Virus record (IMG/VR): IMGVR_UViG_3300048996_000071
Coordinates: 1-60,544 of that record
Source of the DNA: a virus
DNA length: 60,544 nt
Strand: one strand, 5' to 3'
The notes beneath the pieces were generated by a model. It was not told where the DNA came from and ran no database searches. It saw only the letters and a program-made list of their open reading frames with translations. The position numbers were made by a program, and so were the translations under genes. How positions within the stretch are numbered: the stretch's first letter is position 1; every line of letters begins with the position of its first letter. Below are positions 1-7,682 of this stretch, piece after piece.

Positions 1-666
1 CGTACCATCACTCATCTCGAGGGGAGTCGAGAAAACATCATGCGTTCTTGCGTCGAGCATTACCTTGGTGCCAGGTCGCACCTTGACCATGCTGCTATTG
101 ACGCGGGCATCTTCGAGGCCATTCATCACGAGCGGCAGACGTGTGTCGAAGTGGCTAGCCATCTCGACATAAGCCTTTGACCGGCCCATTGCCTCAAGAA
201 TGTCTATGCCATGCTCGCATGCCGTCGGCGGGTGCCACTCAACCACCAGCCCAGCAATGGCCCGGCGACCTTCCCTCTCGGGCGTGACGAAGCTGCCAAA
301 TGCAAGGTGCGATACCTCGTGGTACAGCAGCGACATGACGACCTCGTTGACGTCGCACGCTGGACAAGCGAGGCGCTTGTTCACGCCGCGAATGCCGCAA
401 CCGCCGACCTCGTGGACGAGGTTGTCTCCCAGCCGCATGGGCGGCTGGATGTAGATGTTCTTGCCGTCGGTGTACGACGCCTGGGCGGTCGAGTAGACCT
501 GCACCTTTGGGTCGCGCATCACGGCACGAGCATAGCGCTCCAGCATCGGAAGCATGGTGTTCAGCTTCCGTGTCGCAGTCCACGCCCGATTGGTCATCCC
601 AGTCTTATGCTGGGCACGCTGTAGCGCCCGATTTGCAGTGGGCGGCAACGTGGGTGTCTTTGCCAT
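1..666 (-). CDS. Metallopeptidase of VWA/CobT-like type (C-terminus outside window)
   Basis: The frame is open from an ATG at 666 to the window edge, 222 codons, so it is truncated by the window. A Shine-Dalgarno AGGAGGT lies at 671-677. Residues 116-120 read HEVSH, the HExxH zinc-protease signature, after a CPAC pair at about 101-104. A later LEDARVN segment is typical of the metallopeptidase half of VWA/CobT-like proteins. In phages and bacteria such proteins pair with MoxR AAA+ ATPases, and a MoxR-like gene lies just upstream in the same direction. Inferred role: substrate-facing partner of the MoxR ATPase, target unknown. The VWA part, if present, is outside the window. Confidence 0.75.
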   Translation of the reverse strand, partial: MAKTPTLPPTANRALQRAQHKTGMTNRAWTATRKLNTMLPMLERYARAVMRDPKVQVYSTAQASYTDGKNIYIQPPMRLGDNLVHEVGGCGIRGVNKRLACPACDVNEVVMSLLYHEVSHLAFGSFVTPEREGRRAIAGLVVEWHPPTACEHGIDILEAMGRSKAYVEMASHFDTRLPLVMNGLEDARVNSSMVKVRPGTKVMLDARTHDVFSTPLEMSDGT

Positions 667-693
667 ACGCACCTCCTATCATTATGGTACGAG

Positions 694-748
694 TGCCCCC
701 GCCGGGAGTCGAACCCGGCCTGCACCCAGTATCACTGTGCTCGGGGGC
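694..748 (-). ncRNA. tRNA-like minihelix T1
   Basis: On the minus strand GCCCCCG pairs perfectly with CGGGGGC (7-bp acceptor), followed by an A at the discriminator position. The T-arm is CCGGG-TTCGACT-CCCGG. The 23-nt link holds a small hairpin (CAGT-GAT-ACTG) and the motif GGTGCAGG seen in other copies. There is no D-arm and no usable anticodon loop, so this is not a normal tRNA. It sits between the stop of the 73-aa gene and the Shine-Dalgarno of the metallopeptidase gene. Confidence 0.7.
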
Positions 749-755
749 GGTCTTG

Positions 756-977
756 CTAGCGCGTCGAGTCGGGAAGGTCCAGACCGGCCTCGTCCAACGC
801 ACTGGATGCGGCGGCGATCAGGGTCCGCTGATCGCTGTTCCAGCGCGCCTTCCCCGTCGAGGGGCCGCTGTTCACGATCTCGGTCGGGTCCTGCGACGCG
901 ACGATGAGGACAAAGTCGGTCATCTCCTCTTCGGACAGTTCCTCGACGAACTTCTCGATCGGGCTGGTGTTGCTCAT
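756..977 (-). CDS. Small acidic protein, 73 aa, unknown
   Basis: Starts at ATG 977 with GGAGGAAGTAC just upstream. The start overlaps the stop of the 230-aa gene by ATGA, indicating translational coupling. The product is short and acidic at its N-terminus (SPIEKFVEELSEEEM) with no membrane segment or recognised domain. It precedes tRNA-like element T1, whose 5' strand begins 7 nt after the stop. I do not recognise the family. The overlap and ribosome site make it a confident gene. Confidence 0.75.
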   Translation of the reverse strand: MSNTSPIEKFVEELSEEEMTDFVLIVASQDPTEIVNSGPSTGKARWNSDQRTLIAAASSALDEAGLDLPDSTR

Positions 978-1666
978 GTACTTCCTCCGAGTGGGTGTCG
1001 CGTCCGAGGCCTGGTTGCTTCCAGGTCCGGTGGTTCCGTGTTGTGCCTCTCGCCAAACAGTTCGCGCACGAGGGGTGGCCGCACGAGGGGCAGGATCTGG
1101 GTTGGCGGATCGTCGCCCGGCTGAATGACCGGGATGATGGCAGTTGGCGCCTCGGGCGGCGGCGAGATCGGCACCGGCGGCGGCGTTGTTCGCGGCCCGG
1201 GCCAGCCCTTGTAGGGAATCAGAAGCGGGGGTCGCGCCCGCTCCTCGTCGGGCCACTCAAGCATGTTCTGGTGCTTGGGTGGCGGCTCCGGGAACTCGAA
1301 CGCGGACCAGTCAATCATGTTCTCGTGCTTGGGTAGAAACTTCGGCGGGATGTACTGGAACTTCTGCGGCGGCCAGAGGGTATTGGCCAGCGCCTCCGGA
1401 AGGCCCAGCTTCGGCACTTTCGCCGCGTTCTCCTCGTCCGCCACGGACGTCACTGCCGTCACTGCCGCCTCGACCGGCGGCAGCTCCAGCATGTGGTGGT
1501 TGAGCCAGTAGCTGCTTGGACGCTCATCGGCCCAGGCGGTGGGGTCCGACCCCCTAGCAATGCAGGTAGCGTAGTACAGGAACGGCGGCAGCTCGTCGTC
1601 GGGTTCTTCCCTGTGGAGCATTTGCCTTACCGAAGGGTCGATGTCCTCCGGGCGATGAGATGTCAT
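974..1666 (-). CDS. Proline-rich protein, 230 aa, unknown
   Basis: ATG 1666 has an ideal GGAGGTGAC ribosome site and follows the MoxR stop by 9 nt, so it belongs to the same operon. The N-terminal third is mixed and possibly folded. The rest is rich in proline with repeated PPKF/HENM-like phrases around residues 110-145 (PPKFLPKHENMIDW then PPPKHQNMLEW), an internal short duplication. No membrane segment. It may be an adaptor or structural linker of the MoxR/metallopeptidase system, but this is inferred only from position. Confidence 0.75.
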   Translation of the reverse strand: MTSHRPEDIDPSVRQMLHREEPDDELPPFLYYATCIARGSDPTAWADERPSSYWLNHHMLELPPVEAAVTAVTSVADEENAAKVPKLGLPEALANTLWPPQKFQYIPPKFLPKHENMIDWSAFEFPEPPPKHQNMLEWPDEERARPPLLIPYKGWPGPRTTPPPVPISPPPEAPTAIIPVIQPGDDPPTQILPLVRPPLVRELFGERHNTEPPDLEATRPRTRHPLGGST

Positions 1667-1675
1667 GTCACCTCC

Positions 1676-3277
1676 CTAGCTGTAGTAAGACTTGATGGAT
1701 TCCTCGACCTGGCGACGAGAGTCGGGGTCGAGGTAGTTGAGGACACCGATGGCGAACGCCTGCTGCGGCTGGAAGTGCCGCATGAGGCGGGCGACCTTGA
1801 CCTGGTTAGCGATGCCCCAGGTGACGTTGATGCTGCTGTCGGAGGCCAGGACTCGGATGTCCTTGGCAACCTTCATCAAGTCATCGAGAATCGGCGCCGG
1901 GTCGTAGTTGTCCAGCGTCATGCACCAGCGGGTGATGATGTCTCGCTCGATCGGCTCGGGCGGCATGCCGACGTTGATGTGCAACAGTCGCCGCGCGTCA
2001 GCGTCGCCGATCTCGTTGGTGCCGACGTTGCGTGAATCCCAGGCGGGGTTCGCCGCCAGTGCGATGTAGCAGTCCGGGTGCTGATCGAACTCCTGGCCAT
2101 CGGCCTGGTCGAGTACCAACTGCTTGCTGTTGTCGAACACGGGCCGGGTGAACTGCCAGATCGGTTCCGGTGCCGTGTTCGGCTCGTCAAGGCAGATGAC
2201 GCCCGGCTGTTCGTAAACCTTGGTGAACCGCCCGTACTGGAAGTACGTACCCTTTTCGGGGTGGTACATCATCTTCCCGGCTAGATCATCCAGCTCGGAA
2301 CTGCCGGTGATGGAGTACCTGGTGAACGGCGCACCCATCAGGTAGGCCATGTACCGAAGGGCCTCCGTCTTGCCGACGCCTGGAATGCCCCACAGGATCG
2401 GGGTCATGTTGAGCTTGGTCCAGGCTACGACAATCTGCCAGACGACACCGGCGTAGTCGGTGTACAGCTCCGAGTGCTCCTTGTCGCCGTGCAGGGGCAC
2501 CTGCTTGCCCCGGTTGCCGAAGTGATCGAGGTCGTAGACCGGCAGGAAGCATGGCTCCGCGTACGAGTTGGGGTCGTCGATGCGGCGATATGCCCTGATG
2601 CCACGCTTGCGATCGTCATCAGTCACAGGCGCATCGGACAGCCACTCCTGCGGCTTCACAGTGCGGTGACGAGTCGCCTGCTTTGCGGGGTCGACAACCC
2701 CGAACGACCTGTCGTTCTCCGGGAACAGTCGCAGTCCCTGAAGGTTGGGACGCCTGCTCGGGTTTGTGCTGAACTGCTCGTTGTCCTCGCAACCCTTGGG
2801 GTACTGGTCGAGGCGATCCGCAAGCAGCAACGCACCCTTAGCCAGGCACAGGGGCGCATCGTATCCCGTCTCGGCCCTCACCATCGAGGCCGGGACAAAG
2901 TTGGTGCAGCTAACGCAGTTCGCCGTGCGCGGCCGAGCTGCCGGGTCGTCTACCTCGTTGTTCGGCAACGGCAACGCGATCTCAAACTCAAACGGCGCCG
3001 AGAACGCACTGACGTTGAAGCCCTGGAATGATTTGCCGAACTGACCGCATCCCCTGGCGTTGTGTTCCAGCTGTCGGGCCTGGACCTGATTACTGGCCGC
3101 CGCGTTGAGTAGCGGCTTGCTGTGTACGCCGCAGATGGGAGTACCGATTGTCGAACCCATGTTCGTCCGCTGATCGTCGGCACTGATGGCAGAGGGGCAA
3201 TTGGCACAGCTGCGATCCGATCCCTTGACGGCGAACGGAAGGTTGAGCCTGCCATGTCTTGCGGGAGGTGTGGTCAC
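1676..3277 (-). CDS. MoxR-type AAA+ ATPase with Cys-rich N-terminal region
   Basis: 533 aa starting at GTG 3277 with GGAGGATCG upstream. The AAA+ core has Walker A GIPGVGKT at about 297-304, Walker B ICLDEPN near 361-367, a sensor-like AANPAWDSR near 408-416 and arginines at DADARR. This is the MoxR/CbbQ arrangement. The first 170 residues carry CANC, CVSC and single cysteines that could bind zinc, an unusual addition. MoxR proteins remodel partner proteins, usually with a VWA or metallopeptidase partner, which lies three genes downstream. Transcribed from the TTGACA/TAGGAT promoter at 3298-3326. Confidence 0.85.
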   Translation of the reverse strand: MTTPPARHGRLNLPFAVKGSDRSCANCPSAISADDQRTNMGSTIGTPICGVHSKPLLNAAASNQVQARQLEHNARGCGQFGKSFQGFNVSAFSAPFEFEIALPLPNNEVDDPAARPRTANCVSCTNFVPASMVRAETGYDAPLCLAKGALLLADRLDQYPKGCEDNEQFSTNPSRRPNLQGLRLFPENDRSFGVVDPAKQATRHRTVKPQEWLSDAPVTDDDRKRGIRAYRRIDDPNSYAEPCFLPVYDLDHFGNRGKQVPLHGDKEHSELYTDYAGVVWQIVVAWTKLNMTPILWGIPGVGKTEALRYMAYLMGAPFTRYSITGSSELDDLAGKMMYHPEKGTYFQYGRFTKVYEQPGVICLDEPNTAPEPIWQFTRPVFDNSKQLVLDQADGQEFDQHPDCYIALAANPAWDSRNVGTNEIGDADARRLLHINVGMPPEPIERDIITRWCMTLDNYDPAPILDDLMKVAKDIRVLASDSSINVTWGIANQVKVARLMRHFQPQQAFAIGVLNYLDPDSRRQVEESIKSYYS

Positions 3278-3291
3278 CGATCCTCCAATCA

Positions 3292-3326
3292 GCGCCTATC
3301 CTACCACTACGATAGGCGCGTGTCAA
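3292..3326 (-). promoter_or_regulatory. Promoter of the moxR operon with overlapping inverted repeat
   Basis: Minus-strand -35 TTGACA (3321-3326), 17-bp spacer and -10 TAGGAT (3298-3303). A 9-bp inverted repeat, GCGCCTATC and GATAGGCGC (3292-3300 and 3311-3319), covers the -10 and most of the spacer. The repeat fits a dimeric repressor site. Its GCCTAT half resembles the palindrome at the 17.65-kb promoter. Confidence 0.75.
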
Positions 3327-3354
3327 CCGGGATAAAACGGACACACTGATGGCT

Positions 3355-3609
3355 TCAATCCTCCAGGTTGAGCCATTCTTGCATCGTCAGCCCGTTCGGG
3401 TACCTGCCACGATGCTCGGCGTCACGCAGCCGCTGCTCGGCCACGGCCGCCGCCGCCGGATCAGCGAGGTGGTCATCGCAGAGGTACGGCATCGTCTTGC
3501 CGACTTTCCGTGCACCGGTGGCCTGCGCAGAGCAACCGGGGCGTTCGCACTTAACACCGGCGGCGGCCAGTTGCTGCCTGACCGCCGCCGCCTTGTCGTT
3601 CTCGCTCAC
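3355..3609 (-). CDS. Small putative zinc-binding protein, 84 aa
   Basis: GTG 3609 overlaps the stop of the upstream membrane protein gene by GTGA, so I take this start rather than the longer open frame. The product has CERPGC and a later C-x2-H (LCDDH), a plausible four-ligand zinc knuckle at about residues 21-46, followed by an alanine-rich helix and a C-terminal LTMQEWLNLE segment. Function unknown. It is the last gene before the promoter that faces the moxR operon. Confidence 0.65.
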   Translation of the reverse strand: MSENDKAAAVRQQLAAAGVKCERPGCSAQATGARKVGKTMPYLCDDHLADPAAAAVAEQRLRDAEHRGRYPNGLTMQEWLNLED

Positions 3610-4244
3610 GGTGCATCCTTCTCGCACTGGGCCAATGCATCTAGTGCTGGTTTGTATTTCGACTTGAAATCCTGGTAGGCATTCTCCTGGGTCTGCGCCA
3701 GGTCGCGCTGCCGTATCTGGATCTCGCGTAGTGCATTCCAGTCCTTCTCGGCGATGGCCCTGGTTGCAGCCTTTGCGATATCGATCTGCGTGTTGGACTT
3801 GCTGTTGAGCTGGTTGACATCCTCGATGATCGACTGCATCAGAACTACTGCCTGCCTGCATGACTCCGGCAGGACCGTCTTGGTAACGGTTTCGGTCACC
3901 GTGACGGTAACTGTTACCGCAGTCGTTGCGCCGGGCGCTGCCGCAGCTGGTACCGCAGGCCTGCGCTCCGGGTATGCAGGATTATCTGGTCCACGTTCCG
4001 CCAGATGCATGGCATACGCTGAGCTAATGATGTACAGCATCATCACCCAGAACAGCCATCTCGGTACGCGTACCCGCTTACCTGATGCGGGTGTCGGCGG
4101 AGGCCTTGATGCTGGCTGCGGCAACATCGGAGGCGGAGGTGAAGGCGGGGGCCTGTTCGCTTTCGCACGGGTTGCCCGCCTTGCCGGACTCGGCTCTGGT
4201 AGAGGCCGAGTATTCATGGCATTGATGAGATCATCCATGTCCAT
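3606..4244 (-). CDS. Single-pass membrane protein with Pro-rich and VTVT linkers, 212 aa
   Basis: Begins with MDMDDLINAM, then a proline-rich cytoplasmic segment (about 15-55), one hydrophobic segment (RWLFWVMMLYIISSAYAM, about 62-80), a striking threonine-valine repeat (VTVTVTVTETVTKTV, about 109-123) and a C-terminal helical region with two cysteines. Topology suggests an inner-membrane anchor with an external helical domain. Family not recognised. Overlaps the next gene by GTGA. Confidence 0.7.
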   Translation of the reverse strand: MDMDDLINAMNTRPLPEPSPARRATRAKANRPPPSPPPPMLPQPASRPPPTPASGKRVRVPRWLFWVMMLYIISSAYAMHLAERGPDNPAYPERRPAVPAAAAPGATTAVTVTVTVTETVTKTVLPESCRQAVVLMQSIIEDVNQLNSKSNTQIDIAKAATRAIAEKDWNALREIQIRQRDLAQTQENAYQDFKSKYKPALDALAQCEKDAP

Positions 4245-4252
4245 GCTGACAC

Positions 4253-4900
4253 CTAGCCAAGAAGGCTAGGCGGCCCGGGAGCCGGACGGCCGACGAGATT
4301 TCCGTCAGCGTCGATCTCTTCGAGATACCAGACGCGACACGGGTACTGACCTCCGACGTCGAACTTGACAGTTCGCCAGTTCGTATCGACATGCTCGTCG
4401 CCCCTGAAAACGACGACCCCCGTGTGCGTGCCTTTCTGAAGGTAGCGGACGCGAGTGTTCACGGGAAACGAGCCGTCGTCAGTGTTGCGATCGGCCTCGT
4501 CGATCTCCTTGCCGAAGTACTGGTGAAGCAGTCGGCTCGTCTCGTCGACGAGCCTCTCCGGGTCCTCGATGTAGTCGAAGAACATCTTGTCGATAGAGGC
4601 GAGCGCCTGCTTCGCGGCGAGCAGCTCCACCTCGATGCCAACCGACACGGTCACCTCGGAGAGGAGCAGGTCGACATCACTCCGCCTCGCCCACACAAAC
4701 CCGGGCGCAGTCGGAACGTAGCCCGGTCGAGGCGGGATCAGCGCTGCGGTGCGCAGGTTCCTGAACGCCTCGCGAGCGGGCGCCGCCAGGGCGGCGAGCA
4801 CCTCCTTTTCGGTCAGTTCAGAACCTCGGACGCTGGAAGGGGATGCCGACCGCTTTGGGTGGCACAGCCTCTCCAGCAGGCTCGGGATCAGGTTCTTCAT
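4253..4900 (-). CDS. Unknown protein, 215 aa
   Basis: ATG 4900 has GAGGGGGACG upstream, although this makes an 83-nt overlap with the end of the preceding gene. A later start cannot be excluded. The C-terminal half (about 140-205) has short beta-like stretches and a VRYLQKGTHTGVVVF phrase suggestive of an SH3-like barrel. The last codons form a CCTAGCC/GGCTAGG hairpin (4254-4272). No family recognised. Confidence 0.65.
   Translation of the reverse strand: MKNLIPSLLERLCHPKRSASPSSVRGSELTEKEVLAALAAPAREAFRNLRTAALIPPRPGYVPTAPGFVWARRSDVDLLLSEVTVSVGIEVELLAAKQALASIDKMFFDYIEDPERLVDETSRLLHQYFGKEIDEADRNTDDGSFPVNTRVRYLQKGTHTGVVVFRGDEHVDTNWRTVKFDVGGQYPCRVWYLEEIDADGNLVGRPAPGPPSLLG
4254..4272. repeat. Hairpin CCTAGCC-AAGAA-GGCTAGG
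   Basis: A 7-bp perfect inverted repeat overlaps the stop codon of the 215-aa gene. There is no T-run on either strand, so a Rho-independent terminator is unlikely. The CCTAG half-site recurs in other palindromes of this phage. Confidence 0.5.
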
Positions 4901-5204
4901 CGTCCCCCTCTTCTACTCCCAGATCATCCAGGAGTATGTCAAACTCTACGGAGAACGCCGCCATCATAGCGGCGCCGTACTCGGCGGCCGTTGCCTCGGC
5001 GGTCTCCTCGACCTCGAACTGAAGACGAAGCCAGCCATCGTCGGGGCATGCCGTGCATGCCGCCTCGCCGGTGGTCTGATGCGTGTTGCCGTGGCCGAGG
5101 CGAAACACCTGCGGATGTCCCCGCACATACTGAACGCCGTGGATCATGCAGCTAACCTTGACCGAGATTGCCCGCACCAGGGTGAAGGGCGTGTCGTCAG
5201 TCAT
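4818..5204 (-). CDS. Unknown acidic protein, 128 aa
   Basis: Starts at ATG 5204 after GGAAGTGAAGTACT. Contains a CTAC motif with other Cys/His residues (HGVQYVRGH, HTHQTTGEAACTAC) at about 22-55, possibly a zinc site, and a strongly acidic tail (GVEEGDDEEPDPEP). No homologue recognised. It is the first gene of the group that reads toward the moxR promoter region. Confidence 0.65.
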   Translation of the reverse strand: MTDDTPFTLVRAISVKVSCMIHGVQYVRGHPQVFRLGHGNTHQTTGEAACTACPDDGWLRLQFEVEETAEATAAEYGAAMMAAFSVEFDILLDDLGVEEGDDEEPDPEPAGEAVPPKAVGIPFQRPRF

Positions 5205-5303
5205 AGTACTTCACTTCCGATAGTGTAGGTTGGTTGACGGAGCTAGGCGGCTCGTGATAGCATGACGCTACCGCGCCGCACCTGGACCGCAACCTGGGTG
5301 CAC

Positions 5304-5356
5304 CAACCGCCTCGTGACTCCCCACCTCCCCGGGTAGAGATGTCACGAGGCGGTTG
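5304..5356 (-). repeat. 15-bp stem hairpin downstream of the 183-aa gene
   Basis: CAACCGCCTCGTGAC (5304-5318) is perfectly complementary to 5342-5356, with a 23-nt loop. It begins 5 nt after the stop of the 183-aa gene. No U-tract follows on the minus strand, so it may be an RNase III site, a 3'-end stabiliser or a weak terminator. Confidence 0.6.
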
Positions 5357-5361
5357 CTCTT

Positions 5362-5913
5362 TCAGCCGCAGTCGGCCCCGTCGTCCTCGCCCTGGTCGGC
5401 CTCGTCGTTCGGGTTCTCGGAGAGGCTCTTGATGAAGGCCAAGACCTCGCCGAGAGACTTGACCAGCTCTTCGCGGCGCGGCGTTGTGCCCTGTGGCATG
5501 CGCCACTTCCAGATCAGATGGCCCTCTCGGCTGTCCCAAACGTATCGAAACGTGGAGTGGCAGTACTGACATGTGACCTCCGCATCCCGGATGTGTGATG
5601 CGAGCGGCAACTCGGCCAGGGTTAACGCGCAGCAGTCGTTGGCGTATAGCACATCGACCAGCACGTCGTCAAGACTGGCGGGTGTTGCCGGTGCCTCCAG
5701 CATGCTGGCAACCGGCAGTGACTGGATTTGCAGCGGACGGCTGTCCAGACGATCGGCGATCAGGGTTTCGAAGTGCTCGTGTGCATTGCCCCTGGCGTAC
5801 GCTTCCGCGTCGGCCGTGTTGAAGATCCCGTGCGCGTAAGCCACGAGACCCAGTCGGTTTCCGTCGGCATCCGAAACTGCGAACAGAAACTCCGGAAGCT
5901 TCTTGTTTGTCAT
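5362..5913 (-). CDS. Unknown protein, 183 aa, CxxC-containing
   Basis: I choose ATG 5913 because GGAGGTGAAACA precedes it. The open frame runs 47 codons further upstream through hairpin H1. Residues 1-60 look like a compact alpha/beta domain (LPEFLFAVSDADGNRLGLV). A CQYC pair at about 119-122 with later histidine could bind metal. The C-terminus is acidic. Function not recognised. Confidence 0.7.
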   Translation of the reverse strand: MTNKKLPEFLFAVSDADGNRLGLVAYAHGIFNTADAEAYARGNAHEHFETLIADRLDSRPLQIQSLPVASMLEAPATPASLDDVLVDVLYANDCCALTLAELPLASHIRDAEVTCQYCHSTFRYVWDSREGHLIWKWRMPQGTTPRREELVKSLGEVLAFIKSLSENPNDEADQGEDDGADCG

Positions 5914-6034
5914 TGTTTCACCTCCTCCCCTACCCCGCGCGGCGCCCATGTCGCGGCGCCGCATTTGGCCTACCCACGGGCCACGCTGCCGGACGAATGC
6001 CGGGGGGTGCGTGTCCGTGTAGGTAGACGCTAAA

Positions 6035-6059
6035 GGATCGTGACTGTCTATCACGATCC
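6035..6059 (-). promoter_or_regulatory. Hairpin H1 with TAGACAG loop
   Basis: GGATCGTGA-TAGACAG-TCACGATCC: a perfect 9-bp stem around the same 7-nt loop found in eight hairpins at 11.4-15.2 kb. It stands alone here, without a tRNA-like element, 121 nt upstream of the 183-aa gene and just after the stop of the 37-aa gene. Confidence 0.6.
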
Positions 6060-6064
6060 TACTG

Positions 6065-6178
6065 TTACCACCAATGCCTGACGCCGTGGCACCACCACTG
6101 GTTCCGATCGCCGTGCGTGTGAGCGCCGTGATCCTTGGTGTCGCTACACTTCTTTACTTTTGACTCTTCGTTGGTCAT
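6065..6178 (-). CDS. His/Trp/Cys-rich micro-protein, 37 aa
   Basis: ATG 6178 overlaps the stop of the upstream gene as GGATGA. The 37-residue product is rich in possible metal ligands (HGAHTHGDRNQWWCHGVRHWW at the C-terminus, plus one earlier Cys). Probably a small metal-binding or nucleic-acid-binding peptide. No family recognised. Confidence 0.6.
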   Translation of the reverse strand: MTNEESKVKKCSDTKDHGAHTHGDRNQWWCHGVRHWW

Positions 6179-6330
6179 CCGATTGACCCCCAGTCCGCGT
6201 AGGCGAAGAGAAGTACGACAAACAGGGCGGACATGAGGACCCAGCACGCATCGTTAATAAGACACGGGGTGTCTCGGCACCGCTTGTTTGCGCAGCTGAA
6301 CCTCGGCCACCACCACGGTGCCCGATGCAT
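6175..6330 (-). CDS. Cys-rich membrane micro-protein, 51 aa
   Basis: ATG 6330 has an ideal GGAGGTGATCTGT site. The product starts with a WWWP segment and four cysteines (CANKRC, C, C), then one hydrophobic span (VLMSALFVVLLFAYADW, about 32-48). Likely a small inner-membrane peptide. Coupled to the downstream 37-aa gene. Confidence 0.65.
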   Translation of the reverse strand: MHRAPWWWPRFSCANKRCRDTPCLINDACWVLMSALFVVLLFAYADWGSIG

Positions 6331-6343
6331 ACAGATCACCTCC

Positions 6344-6517
6344 TTACAGGTGTTGCGCCACCTCGGAGATCCCGAGTGCGACGGCGATGCCGAGCGGAAC
6401 ATAGATGATCAGTCCGCAGAACGGCCTGCGACTGGTGTGCTGACCGCCGTAACCACCACTCGAAGTCTTCTTGATTCCAGTGGTGTATTTCTGTCCACGG
6501 CCGACTTTCTTGGGCAC
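6344..6517 (-). CDS. Basic membrane micro-protein, 57 aa
   Basis: GTG 6517 follows GGGAGGCCAG. Residues 1-32 are basic and glycine/serine-rich (PKKVGRGQKYTTG), and residues 33-50 form one hydrophobic segment (FCGLIIYVPLGIAVALGI). The basic N-terminus suggests cytoplasmic orientation. Unknown role. Confidence 0.65.
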   Translation of the reverse strand: MPKKVGRGQKYTTGIKKTSSGGYGGQHTSRRPFCGLIIYVPLGIAVALGISEVAQHL

Positions 6518-6526
6518 CTGGCCTCC

Positions 6527-6688
6527 CTAAAGGGCGGCGGTCAGCAATCTCCACAACTTGCCAACCAGGGTCACGCGCCGATGGTGCTGAAGGCGGTGAT
6601 GCGTCACGCGCACCTTCTCGAGGAACTCGTCGAAGGGTGCCGACACCTGGAAGGAGAAGTCGCCGAGGTTGACTGCCGCTGCGCTCAT
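6527..6688 (-). CDS. Micro-protein, 53 aa, unknown
   Basis: ATG 6688 with GGAGTACC upstream. The 53-aa product is basic in its second half (VTHHRLQHHRRVTLVGKLWRL) and could be an amphipathic helix. It is the first gene of a tight four-gene run (6688 to 6065). A strong hairpin at 6707-6733 lies just upstream. Confidence 0.6.
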   Translation of the reverse strand: MSAAAVNLGDFSFQVSAPFDEFLEKVRVTHHRLQHHRRVTLVGKLWRLLTAAL

Positions 6689-7187
6689 GGTACTCCAATG
6701 CCGTAGGCACCCGTCCCAGGTAGGGGCGGGTGCTGGATGGGGGTGCAGGGGTTCGCGAGAATATCTCTTGACTTACCTGCGTGGTTCCCCATCCAGCTGT
6801 CAGGGCTGTATTGACACTGCATCGCAACGACAGATGGATCTGTACACCCTTGCCTCGCGGGTTTACGGTCCCCGGGGGGAGAGTTCTAACCCTTGAGCGC
6901 TTCGTGTTAACGAGTCCAGCTGCGCACGAGAGGCTTGCCTACATACGAGGCCCAGTGACTGCACCGATTTACTGAATCCATGCCGGGTCTTGGTAGGAAG
7001 ACCCACCTGCATGCGGCCTCGCCGCTCCACCTTGGCGTGGTCGGCGACGGAGGACAAGTCCGGCACCCGCCGAGGAGCATACGTGCCTGGAGGTCAATCC
7101 GGCCGGGATGGTGTACCAGCGGGACGACGCTTCAATCGGTGCAGTCACTGCGCCCAGCATATGGGTCGCCGTGCTGTGTTGCGTGCT
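6689..7187. other. About 500 bp without a confident gene
   Basis: Downstream of the 7191-7219 promoter. Minus-strand frames at 6863-7066 and 6969-7160 lack convincing ribosome sites and I do not call them. The segment holds an 11-bp hairpin (6707-6733, GCACCCGTCCC/GGGGCGGGTGC) and a 7-bp hairpin (GGGTCTT/AAGACCC). It may be a structured leader for the micro-gene operon. Confidence 0.5.
6707..6733 (-). repeat. 11-bp GC-rich hairpin in leader
   Basis: GCACCCGTCCC pairs with GGGGCGGGTGC (one G-T pair) around AGGTA. It lies about 20 nt upstream of the first micro-gene start and has no U-tract. Confidence 0.55.
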
Positions 7188-7190
7188 TGC

Positions 7191-7229
7191 ATCCTACCAC
7201 ATGGATCGGGGGATGTCAACCCCCCGATC
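7191..7229 (-). promoter_or_regulatory. Promoter TTGACA-17-TAGGAT with inverted repeat
   Basis: -35 TTGACA (7214-7219), -10 TAGGAT (7191-7196), spacer 17. A 9-bp inverted repeat GATCGGGGG/CCCCCGATC (7204-7212, 7221-7229) flanks and displays the -35 in its loop, an operator-like layout. The spacer half GATCCATGTGGTAGGATG is nearly repeated in the promoter at 10853-10881. Confidence 0.75.
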
Positions 7230-7240
7230 TCATGGCGAGA

Positions 7241-7519
7241 CTACCGCTTCGCGCGTTGCGCCCTGCGGCTCGGTCGTGCCGGAGTACTGGAGACCGGTTC
7301 GATCCAGTTGTTCGTGGTGTTGCTCTTGTGCGCATCCATCAGGCCGAACGCCACCGTGACCAGCGAGAACTGGTGCTTGCCGTGACGAACCGTCTCGTCG
7401 ATGCACTTCACCTTGTTGCCACGGTGCAGCACCTGGTAAATTCGGTGAAGCCGCTCCGACTTTGGATGCTCGGCCACGAAGGACCGAGAGCCGTGCGTGA
7501 TACACGTGAGATGTGCCAT
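7241..7519 (-). CDS. Unknown protein, 92 aa
   Basis: ATG 7519 has GGAGGTGATAGGTAG upstream. The sequence is basic with several His and Lys residues, a possible compact domain over 1-65 and a basic, Pro/Arg-rich tail. No family recognised. Its 3' end is 12 bp from the next promoter, which starts a new transcription unit. Confidence 0.65.
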   Translation of the reverse strand: MAHLTCITHGSRSFVAEHPKSERLHRIYQVLHRGNKVKCIDETVRHGKHQFSLVTVAFGLMDAHKSNTTNNWIEPVSSTPARPSRRAQRAKR

Positions 7520-7571
7520 CTACCTATCACCTCCAACCTGTCACGCGGGGTGTAGCTTCCATGCTGCTACG

Positions 7572-7616
7572 TGACCGCCGAGGGACTCGAACCCCCAACC
7601 TTTCCCCGGCGCGGTC
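7572..7616 (-). ncRNA. tRNA-like minihelix T2
   Basis: Minus strand: GACCGC pairs with GCGGTC (6 bp), discriminator A, T-arm GGGGG-TTCGAGT-CCCTC, link GCCGGGGAAAGGTTG. No D-arm or anticodon arm. The acceptor sequence differs entirely from T1 and T3 but keeps pairing. It precedes the 92-aa gene. Confidence 0.65.
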
Positions 7617-7682
7617 AGTCGTGCGATACACCTTCCGAGTCCCTGCAGGGAGACGCGACGCTTCTCACGAAAGGCATACCTC

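Noticed and set aside
5304-5356. Rho-independent terminator
   Set aside because: Strong stem but no U-tract on the expected strand.
6863-7160. Minus frames of 63-67 codons
   Set aside because: No convincing ribosome sites and unclear coding bias.
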